Assembly: GCF_028618515.1 (NCBI RefSeq)
Contig: NZ_JAQITB010000003.1
Coordinates: 89,965-153,964, forward strand
Length of the DNA stretch: 64,000 bases
Source: Bartonella sp. ML69XJBT
Lineage (GTDB): Bacteria; Pseudomonadota; Alphaproteobacteria; Rhizobiales; Rhizobiaceae
Direction of reading: 5' to 3'
This document shows, in pieces, positions 57,360 through 64,000 of this stretch; within the stretch, counting starts at the first letter, position 1; every line of letters starts with the position of its first letter. The notes below the pieces were generated by a model. It had not been told where the DNA came from and ran no database searches. It worked only from the letters and a program-made list of their open reading frames with translations. A program made the translations under genes and the position numbers.

Positions 57360-57689
57360 TATTAAAATCACCTCATATCATCTGTTTTGAGACGTCTGTA
57401 AACTTTTTTATTAAATGATGTATCACTCCTTTATGAGATCAATTTTTCTTCTTTCGAATAATGAAGTACGCCTCATATTTTAGGCAACAAAAACACCTTA
57501 GTCATGGGAATAATTTGGAAAAGTAGACACACAATTCTATACCATGTTTTCAAGAATCTTCTCCTATGAAAATGCATGCACACAGAGTATGATAGAACAG
57601 GTAAATAATTTAGCTAATAAAATAATCCTTTTTCTCATTTTACAGGCTTTATATCCACAATTATAATATTTTTTTCAGACCTAAAAATG
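57360..57689. other. Spacer upstream of waaA, nothing recognised
   Basis: About 330 bp without a gene; together with repeat R1 copy B and the following stretch it forms a 1-kb non-coding region inside what is usually a compact rhizobial gene cluster. Confidence 0.4.
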
Positions 57690-57941
57690 CATTTTGCCCA
57701 TGAAGAGCTCTCCTATCCATATGTCGCGATAGCTCTTGCATTCGAGAGCATTTATAAGAAACATTCGTCCTTGCTCAGACGTTTTATATCCACATGCTCA
57801 TCCCGCTTGTTATGTGCAAGCGAATAGTTTTAATTGATTCACCATGGGAGAGATCTGAAATGAGAGTACCTTACGATATTCAGAGTTTTTCTTTAATATG
57901 AACAAAGATAAATTATGATTATAAATCAATATATTTTATCC
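57690..57941 (+). repeat. Dispersed intergenic repeat family R1, copy B
   Basis: Blocks in order: CATTTTGCCC, ATGTCGCGATAGCTCTTGCA, GAGAGCATTTATAAGAAAC, TATATCCACATG...ATGTGCAAGCGAATAGTTTT, ATTGATTCA, TGAAATGAGAGTACCTTACG, ATATTCAGAG, AAGATAAATTATGATTATAAATC. The CACAT/ATGTG pair can form a hairpin, as can CACGTCA/TGACGTG at the same place in copy D. Confidence 0.77.
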
Positions 57942-58380
57942 ATATAAACACAAAGTATTTTTACACCGCCTTCTGAAATCATGCACAAACTTAAGTTTTC
58001 ACCTTTTTCCAAAGAGGGCATCTATTTAGTGAGTGAACAAAACAAAAATACGATAACAGCTTTTTCATTTTGAAAATAAAGAAAAGAGTTTACGATACAT
58101 CATTCATACAAAAAAGTGATAAGAAAGAGATTATAAACACCCTATCTTTTTATAATCTTATCTCAAACTTTCAATTATGATTATCCAATAAACAAAAAGC
58201 AATCTATCCACAGAACAAAAACGATCCAAAGAGTGTTTTCATTAGTAAGTATTGCTTTCTTCGCTAAAAATACCTTGCTTTTTTTCTGAGCTCTTTTACT
58301 CATCTTGCGATTAAATCTAAAGAATTCAATTTTTCTGCACTTGATGTCGCTGAACATAATAATAGAATACGCAAGTTTCA
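57942..58380. other. Spacer between repeat copy B and the DUF4170 gene
   Basis: AT-rich, with no gene and no strong hairpin. Confidence 0.4.
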
Positions 58381-58623
58381 TTATGCATCGTCTGTTTCAC
58401 TGTCAAGAATGTGCTGTAAATCTACAATGTAATAACGTTGTAATGCGTTGTCTACACTACTTTGTGCTTTTGCTTGCCACGCTTCTCGGGCGGACTGATA
58501 ATCAGAAAAAATACCAACAACATCTAAGTTATCAATATTCTTAAATTGATTACTATTAAGATTTTTTAACTCCCCGCCAAATACAAGGTGCAAGCATTGT
58601 TTTTTCTCAGTGGCTTCAGTCAT
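58381..58623 (-). CDS. DUF4170 domain protein
   Basis: 80 residues. Contains the DUF4170 pattern LHLVFGGELKNLNSNQFKNIDNLDVVGIFSDYQSAREAWQAKAQSSVDNALQRYYIVDLQHIL. This short protein is conserved in rhizobia between the pmbA/cysQ-like genes and waaA, exactly as here. Function unknown. I choose the ATG at 58623, which has GGAGG at a good distance; the ATG at 58635 would overlap that site. Confidence 0.9.
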   Translation of the reverse strand: MTEATEKKQCLHLVFGGELKNLNSNQFKNIDNLDVVGIFSDYQSAREAWQAKAQSSVDNALQRYYIVDLQHILDSETDDA

Positions 58624-58688
58624 ATGTGCCTCCATATCATAAAGAAATTTTAGTGTATTTTTTATGTGATGAAACTGATTTTATGTGA

Positions 58689-59492
58689 TTAAACTAACTT
58701 GGCTTGACGAACAACATCTATCATATCTTGGCAGCAATTATTTTTACCAGCAATTAAAAACCCATATTGATAAGATTCAATTCCGTAAGATATAAAAGGT
58801 GTATCAAGCGCTAAAAAACATCCCCCGCATTCCTGTAAAATAAGATCAGCCGCAGCAATATCCCATGCATGACAATTGGGACGAATCAACACAATATCAA
58901 TTTCATTTTGAGCCACAAGAACAATACGATAGGCAAGAGAAGGAATGTAGTGATAAAAATTGACTTTATTGCACAAATCATTCGGTAACTTTTGTACGAG
59001 TGATTTATCAAGTGAGACTGTATACTTCCTGTGGATCTGAGATACCAAAAGAGGAAGTTTTTTACCATTTAATGTTGCACCTCCACCAGTGACAGCAGCA
59101 TAAACATCTCCCTTAGCTGGACATTGCACAACACCCACAATAGGGCGCCCGCTCTCAATAATAGCAATCGAAATACACCAATAGGTGCTGCCTGAGAGAA
59201 AACCACGCGTTCCATCAATAGGGTCAACCACAAAATAGCGTTCATAAATTTTTTGTTTCCGATCATCTTTCGTTTCTTCTGAAATCCATCCATAACTTGG
59301 GCGGGCTCTAAGAAGTTTTTCTTTCAAAAAGTCATCAACGGCAAAATCTGCTTCACTGACTGGTGAATTTCCTTCTTTAATCCAAACATCCAACGTACAT
59401 CCAAAATACTTCATTGCTAAATCTCCTGCTTCTCGACAAACATCAAGCAAGAGGTTTAAGTCAGAAGAATGATGCGTGTTATTTTCCTGCAA
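58689..59492 (-). CDS. Inositol monophosphatase-family protein, CysQ-like 3'(2'),5'-bisphosphate nucleotidase
   Basis: 267-residue Mg-dependent phosphatase. Metal-binding motifs: WISEET (Glu) near residue 75, VDPIDGTRGFLSG near 95-107 and WDIAAADLILQECGG near 215-229. SPVSEADFAVDDFL is usual at the start. Candidates for the substrate are PAP (adenosine 3',5'-bisphosphate) or inositol phosphate. The gene overlaps pmbA by 14 bp (59479-59492), and this order is shared by other rhizobia. Confidence 0.9.
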   Translation of the reverse strand: MQENNTHHSSDLNLLLDVCREAGDLAMKYFGCTLDVWIKEGNSPVSEADFAVDDFLKEKLLRARPSYGWISEETKDDRKQKIYERYFVVDPIDGTRGFLSGSTYWCISIAIIESGRPIVGVVQCPAKGDVYAAVTGGGATLNGKKLPLLVSQIHRKYTVSLDKSLVQKLPNDLCNKVNFYHYIPSLAYRIVLVAQNEIDIVLIRPNCHAWDIAAADLILQECGGCFLALDTPFISYGIESYQYGFLIAGKNNCCQDMIDVVRQAKLV

Positions 59493-60813
59493 GTGTCATT
59501 CCTTCAATTAATAATGTTGGAGCTGCTGTACCATAACGCCGATCGATATCATTTGCAGGTGTTAAATGCGCTAACATATGAAGCAAATTGGAACCTAACG
59601 TTACTTCGCTTACAGGATAAGCAATTTCACCATTTTCGATCCAAAAACCAGATGCACCACGGCTGTATTGTCCTGTAACAAAATCAATACCATGCCCGAA
59701 TAGTTCTGTGACATAAAATCCACTTTGCAAACCTTTTATCATATCATGGGGTGATATGAGCCCTGGTTCAATAGCAAAGTTGGTACTTGCTGGCTTAACC
59801 AACGATGCTGAACGCACACCATGACCATTGGTTTTAAGTCCCAATTCACGTGCTGAAGATGATGAAAGAAGCCAGTTTTTTAAAATACCATTTTCAATAA
59901 TATTTAATGTTTGTCCCTCTACTCCTTCTCCATCGAAAGGGCGCGAAGCATTCCCACGCAGTCTCAAAGGCTGATCTGTCACATGAACATCTGGTTTCAT
60001 CACCGCTTTACCTAAGAGATTTTGTAAAAGACTTGTTTTACGTGCTACAGATGCTCCATTGACCATAGATGCAATATGTCCCGCGATGCCACGAGCCGTA
60101 CGTGGAGAAAAAATAACATCTACAGTTCCTGTGGCAGCACGAATTGCTCCTAAACGTCGAACAGCTCCAACACCAGCATTTCTTCCCACAATTTCTGCTG
60201 CTTCCAGATCAGAAAAATGTAAGGCCGTTGTATAATCATAATCCCGTTCCATCGCAGTACCCTCACCAGCAAGAGCACTGCAAGAACGTGAAAAACCACT
60301 GGATTGGTAGGCACCACAAAAACCATCACTGGTGACAAGAACAAATCCGCTATGACCATAAGCTGTCGCTGCTCCACCAGAATTGCTTACTCCTTTAACA
60401 TCGAGGGCTGCTGCTTCTATTTTTAAAGCATCTTCTGTGAGAAAATGACTGTGCGGAACAAAATCATCAAAAAGATCGAGATCTTTAGGATGTATCACCA
60501 AAGATTCTTTATCTGCCAAACCTTCGAATAAATTGTCTGGAGAAGCTTTGGCCATTGCAACAGCACGTTCTGCCAATTCTTGTGGATAAGCTGCTAAATT
60601 AGCAGAAACACTTGCCACTTTTTTTCCGACAAAAACCCTTAATGTAAAATCATTACTCTCTGAAGCTTCTGTTGATTCGACTTTTCCAAAACGAACCGAT
60701 ACACTGGTAGAATGTGTACGAACAATAATAGCATCAGCAGCATCTGCCCCAGAACGTTTTGCCGATTCAACCAATGAAGCAGCTTTATCAATCTGGTTTT
60801 TGTCAGTCATCAC
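59479..60813 (-). CDS. pmbA: TldD/PmbA-family metalloprotease subunit PmbA (TldE)
   Basis: 444 residues. PmbA forms a heterodimer with TldD and degrades unfolded peptides; in E. coli it also matures microcin B17 and degrades CcdA. The VRFGKVESTEASESNDFTLRVFVGKK start, VDVIFSPRTARGIAGHIASMVNGASV, NASRPFDGEGVEGQTLNIIENGILKNWLLSSSSARELGL and GLQSGFYVTELFGHGIDFVTGQYSRGASGFWIENGEI are characteristic. PmbA lacks the zinc HExxxH of TldD, consistent here. TldD is not in this window. Confidence 0.95.
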   Translation of the reverse strand: MMTDKNQIDKAASLVESAKRSGADAADAIIVRTHSTSVSVRFGKVESTEASESNDFTLRVFVGKKVASVSANLAAYPQELAERAVAMAKASPDNLFEGLADKESLVIHPKDLDLFDDFVPHSHFLTEDALKIEAAALDVKGVSNSGGAATAYGHSGFVLVTSDGFCGAYQSSGFSRSCSALAGEGTAMERDYDYTTALHFSDLEAAEIVGRNAGVGAVRRLGAIRAATGTVDVIFSPRTARGIAGHIASMVNGASVARKTSLLQNLLGKAVMKPDVHVTDQPLRLRGNASRPFDGEGVEGQTLNIIENGILKNWLLSSSSARELGLKTNGHGVRSASLVKPASTNFAIEPGLISPHDMIKGLQSGFYVTELFGHGIDFVTGQYSRGASGFWIENGEIAYPVSEVTLGSNLLHMLAHLTPANDIDRRYGTAAPTLLIEGMTLAGK

Positions 60814-61809
60814 GGACTCCCTTAAATTTAATTCCTCATATGGGGAAGCAATTGGGCAAATTTATACAAAAGGTGACTTTTGTATATTCATCGATAAAAA
60901 ATATGTATCATGGACGCATTTTTTTTCAACGAATTAAGCAATTTCCTTTTTAGCGTCTTTTCAAAAAGGTGCAATATATTATCAATTTTTTTAGGTTTCA
61001 ATTATTCCAATCCACGATATGTTATTACACAAATTAAAATTGCCTTTATCATCAAACCAATAGGAAGTTATGCGATAACACTTGGCTTCATTTCAATTTT
61101 TCAAGCATTCCAATAATTGGAAGATGTCCTAAATGATGTTTCCTTTTACCACGAAGCATTAAAGCGACTTTTACATTACTCTCCTATGGCATTCTTTAAT
61201 TCTCATGAAAACATGAGGAAATGCTCCTCTAATACTCCTTCTTTAACATTTATGAGCTTTCTCATCATAAATACAATAATAATGAAACACAAATCATAGA
61301 AAGTGTAAAAGATAAGTTCAGTCGTTATAATTTTATCAAGAACAGCAGTCATTATTTTGTTTAATATACATAATGTCAACACAGACTTTTTTCATATTTT
61401 AGCGAAATAAGTTATTATCATGACATTCGCTCTCGATGTCACCGGATATAAATGATAATATCGTGCCTTTCTTATGCATCATATTTAACCAGCTACGATG
61501 TTATTAAATAAAGCCTGAGTGTCTTATTAAATTCTGATAGAATAAAAACGATACCTTTTTAGTTTTCAACAAAAGAGATATTTTATGAGTCTTTTTGTGA
61601 TAAAGTAAAATTAAGTAATTTTTATAAAAGTTTTAGTATAGAAGCGGTTTTATACAATGATAAGCTTTAAATAAATAATCCCAAAATGCTCTGTGAATGG
61701 TTAGCTCATAAAATACCCATAATTCAAAGATTTAATTCTCACGTAGGCGACAACGTCTACATTATTTCTTTTTACAACAATATCGATTTTCTTTATAAAT
61801 GAGGCATAA
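60814..61809. other. 1-kb intergenic region, no supported gene
   Basis: Upstream of pmbA. A frame from 60910 to 61299 is open except for one TAA (61114-61116), giving two stretches of 68 and 60 residues, but there is no ribosome-binding site and no family resemblance, so I treat it as chance in AT-rich DNA. No repeat copy found here. Confidence 0.45.
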
Positions 61810-62259
61810 CTACGAGATAGTTTTATCTCCAGTAAGAGCGCGCCGACTCATTTCAGTCATTGCATAGCGGAGATGTTGCTTAATTTTTGTGCCAATAATC
61901 ATTCCAAAGAAAGGAGAAAGTAAGCCAGACATCGTTACCGTATGACGAATTTTATTTTTTGAAGAGTTTGAATCCGTTGAAATAATATACTCATGATTAA
62001 AATTCATGTGCGTAAAAGGAAGTCTAGTATAATCAGAAAAGCAAACATTTTTTATAACTTTATCAAGTGTGAAAGTTACTTTCGGTCCTTTTTTAGGTTT
62101 CATTTGCCCCGTTGCTCCTACTTTGAAAGCACCAGAGAGTTCTACCCACTCAAGTTCGTAATCCCAGCACGGCCAAGTTGTCACGTCTTCCCACATAGCC
62201 CAAATTTGCTCAGCACTTGCTTCTGTGTTAATTTCTTCACTATATGTCCATTTAAACAT
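61810..62259 (-). CDS. SRPBCC (polyketide cyclase-like) family protein
   Basis: 149 residues with the START/Bet v1-like helix-grip pattern: MFKWTYSEEINTEASAEQIWAMWEDVTTWPCWDYELEWVELSGAFKVGATGQMKPKKGPKVTFTL at the start (AEQIWAMWEDVTTWPCWD is the hallmark) and a long C-terminal helix. Members bind small hydrophobic ligands or act as simple enzymes; no function can be given here. Isolated gene. Confidence 0.85.
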   Translation of the reverse strand: MFKWTYSEEINTEASAEQIWAMWEDVTTWPCWDYELEWVELSGAFKVGATGQMKPKKGPKVTFTLDKVIKNVCFSDYTRLPFTHMNFNHEYIISTDSNSSKNKIRHTVTMSGLLSPFFGMIIGTKIKQHLRYAMTEMSRRALTGDKTIS

Positions 62260-62509
62260 GAGAGTCCCCTTTATATTACAAAAATTCTTATTCTAGTGAT
62301 GAAATACATAAATATTCAAGCTAAAAGCAATTCTGAAATTTAACATATGCCCTTCTCTTGCAGTTTAGTTTCAAAATAGGAGTATCGTGACAAAGGGTGA
62401 GTTGATACCAATCTATTATTTTAGACCATGCTTTAATTCAACAAAGATACTCAGTTATTTTAAATCAATATTCTTTAAATACTTGGAAACAACCAAAACA
62501 GTTAAACAA

Positions 62510-62929
62510 TTAGCCATCATAAATCCCCATTGCTTTGCGAATTTTGGCGGCATCAAAAGCGGTAATTTCAAAAAAACCCCGTCGCGCCAACACTCCCCAA
62601 TGAGGGTTTGTTAAAAATTCAAGACCCTGAATCTCTTTTAAAATAACAGGTTGTACTTGTTTGTGAAAAATAACATCTTTTCGAAAAGGGCTGAAATGAG
62701 GCATTTGCTCCACTTGATAAATATGATTATCCTTAAATATACACTGAAACTCTACTGTTTGCAGAATCTGTCCAGTACCCATTTTGCACCGTGGACAGTA
62801 AATGAATACTTCATCTCCTTTAGAGGTCTTTCGGAGTGGTCCAGCTTTACCGTGACAGACTTGAAGAAAGCCAAATTGTGCGGCAAGGCGTGCGTGCTCT
62901 CGAGAAATTACAGCTATCCAATGTTTCAT
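62510..62929 (-). CDS. EVE domain protein (UPF0310)
   Basis: 139 residues spanning one EVE domain: HWIAVISREHARLAAQFGFLQVCHGKAGPLRKTSKGDEVFIYCPR at the start, QMPHFSPFRKDVIFHKQVQPVILKEIQGLEF in the second half, then WGVLARRGFFEITAFDAAKI. EVE domains belong to the PUA-like fold and read modified bases in DNA or RNA; stand-alone forms like this are of unknown function. No restriction or defence gene is beside it, so a housekeeping role is likely. Confidence 0.9.
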   Translation of the reverse strand: MKHWIAVISREHARLAAQFGFLQVCHGKAGPLRKTSKGDEVFIYCPRCKMGTGQILQTVEFQCIFKDNHIYQVEQMPHFSPFRKDVIFHKQVQPVILKEIQGLEFLTNPHWGVLARRGFFEITAFDAAKIRKAMGIYDG

Positions 62930-63644
62930 TTATATTCATTCTTTCACAAAATGAGTAAGATTTTTATACTTAAAATATCTTTTTTAAAGTTATCTAGTAA
63001 CGAAGGTGATTTTTTCACATTGATAAAGATACAGATACAATTTGAGTAGCTTAAAATTGTAAATTTCTGCTAAGAAGTTAATAATATATTTTGTATGAAC
63101 AAAAAGAAATTAATCGTAAGAAGTCATCACAATGAGTATGGAATATGATTGCTTAGTAAGGAAAGCTCGTAAAAAATTATTGAGTTAAAAAACTTCAGGA
63201 TTTCTAAATTCTTTCAAATAAACTATTTTTTAGCGCATTCACGTTTAAAAGAAATTTGTTCCATTTCTACAAATCATCACATTACAATTGCTATCATTTA
63301 AAAACATAAGACAAAGAGAGTTCGATACAAGAAGCAAAAGAGTGTGAGAAAATAAATTTTATTTGGTTTTGTCATAAGTATTTGATAAAAAATGAAATTT
63401 ACGATTTTTCTATAGCTTTCACTTATGAATAAAAACAGCTTATATACAGATAATTTGCCAGGATCATACCTTCGAAATCATATAACATTTCAAATGACAG
63501 TTTTTTAAATCTCTGTTGAAGCAGCTTACAATTTTATATAGTATAAAACAAGATTCAAGCGTATGTCAAAAGGCGGGTCAGTTAAATAACTTATTATTTT
63601 CGCTTAAAAAAATAAAACGGTGCCCATGTCAGGCACCATTATTA
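62930..63644. other. Intergenic region, nothing but a terminator at its end
   Basis: AT-rich and without a gene. The hairpin at 63605-63637 is listed separately. Confidence 0.45.
63605..63637 (-). terminator. Rho-independent terminator on the minus strand
   Basis: Read on the minus strand, GGTGCC and GGCACC pair around a 7-nt loop (63619-63637), then GTTTTATTTTTTT. It probably ends the transcript of the methyltransferase-like gene that stops at 63864, with repeat R1 copy D in its 3' untranslated region. Confidence 0.82.
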
Positions 63645-63873
63645 CATTTGCCAGCCTCCAATGTTGTGACAGACCTTGCATTAAGACGGTTCATAAGAGC
63701 CATTTTTACTCTTATTATACAGTTTTATTCACACGTCAGCTCCGCTTTTGACGTGCAAGAAAGTGATTTTGATTGATTCAAGATAGACAGATTTGAAATA
63801 AGAGAATCTTACGATATTCGGGACACTCATTCAATATGAATAACGCTAAATTATCATTATAAATCAATGTGTC
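63645..63873 (+). repeat. Dispersed intergenic repeat family R1, copy D
   Basis: Blocks: ATTTGCCAGCCTCCAATG, GACAGACCTTGCATT, TTCATAAGAGCC, TTTATTCACACGTCAG...TGACGTGCAAGAAAGTGATTTT, GATTGATTCA, TGAAATAAGAGAATCTTACG, ATATTC, ATTCAATATGAATAACG, and the end ATTATAAATCAATGTG. Its right edge overlaps the stop codon of the minus-strand methyltransferase-like gene. Confidence 0.77.
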
Positions 63874-64000
63874 GTTGGTTCATGCAGACAGAGATAACCA
63901 CCAGCGGTGATGTGTTTCCAAAGCGTGGTAACAAATCGCACATCATCTGCGGGCGTTCCAGCATCAATCCAAGCAAAATCTATTGGTCCCCAAGATTTGA
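63864..64000 (-). CDS. C-terminal end of a probable SAM-dependent methyltransferase (partial)
   Basis: Only the last 45 codons are inside the window; the stop is at 63864-63866. The visible part, WGPIDFAWIDAGTPADDVRFV then TLWKHITAGGYLCLHEPTTH, resembles the second half of class I methyltransferases of the TylF/O-methyltransferase kind (IDFAWIDA strand with an acidic residue, GG-Y-L turn). The assignment is from a short fragment and could be wrong. Confidence 0.55.
   Translation of the reverse strand, partial: KSWGPIDFAWIDAGTPADDVRFVTTLWKHITAGGYLCLHEPTTH

Noticed and set aside
60910..61299. Two consecutive ORFs in one frame separated by a single TAA
   Set aside because: No ribosome-binding site, composition typical of AT-rich spacer, no recognisable motif; a stop-codon pseudogene cannot be shown.
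1..64000. tRNA, rRNA, CRISPR arrays, intact insertion sequences or prophage genes
   Set aside because: I looked for T-arm signatures, regularly spaced short repeats and transposase or phage motifs on both strands and saw none. A computed scan could still find a diverged tRNA.

Overview
The window looks like a chromosomal segment of a Bartonella species (Rhizobiales, Alphaproteobacteria). Three things point there: low G+C DNA with long AT-rich spacers; five paralogous outer-membrane proteins of the Pap31/Hbp (hemin-binding) family ending in the typical RVGVAYKF; and rhizobial gene order in several blocks (phoH-miaB-rimI-tsaB, recR-ebfC-dnaX-SRP RNA, pmbA-cysQ-like-DUF4170-waaA-lpxK-DUF2093-mutL). 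The species cannot be fixed from this sequence.

Layout. 1-2885 (minus): phoH 5' end, miaB, rimI, tsaB. 3385-7744 (minus): YeiH-type transporter, recR, ebfC, dnaX and the small SRP RNA. 7745-9797: mostly non-coding, with one small secreted protein. 9798-12062: pheA-kdsB (minus) and a membrane-anchored cytochrome c (plus). 12906-15310: a microcin C-like cluster mccA-mccB-mccC (plus), followed by a decayed YejF-like ABC ATPase and a partial copy of the moeB 3' end. 16202-23589: moeB-like gene (minus), gshB, then pstSCAB-phoU. 24125-31019: SleB-type lipoprotein, M29 aminopeptidase, mutM, and a tandem duplication of an M20 peptidase-rnd pair in which the first rnd is broken. 31830-39093: a small secreted protein and five Pap31/Hbp paralogues, each with a shared promoter motif and most with a clear terminator. 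39346-45735: ileS, a lipoprotein, tadA (minus), an RluB-type pseudouridine synthase and rsmD. 46710-48520: a split transketolase. 49367-52509 (minus): lldD and a long-form dCTP deaminase. 52804-60813: mutL and DUF2093 (plus) facing lpxK, waaA, DUF4170, a CysQ-like phosphatase and pmbA (minus). 61810-64000: SRPBCC and EVE-domain proteins and the 3' end of a probable methyltransferase.

Main discovery. A seven-codon ORF at 12906-12929 encodes MDHIFCN. It has a very strong ribosome-binding site and ends in the C-terminal Asn that microcin C-type precursors need. It lies just upstream of a convincing MccB homologue (recognisable by NRYSRN-LHYQSYG, GCGGIG and two CxxC pairs) and a translationally coupled MFS exporter in the MccC position. 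The predicted product is a peptide-adenylate 'Trojan horse' aimed at aspartyl-tRNA synthetase. The remains of a YejF-like ATPase next to it are suggestive, because YejABEF is the microcin C importer in E. coli; no MccE or MccF immunity gene is visible here.

Other points of note are a four-copy dispersed intergenic repeat of about 230 bp, a second two-copy repeat, an Hbp paralogue with an insert of about 390 residues that is low-complexity and partly His-rich, an A7 slippery tract in dnaX placed to yield a gamma-like product, and several very small ORFs with strong ribosome-binding sites.
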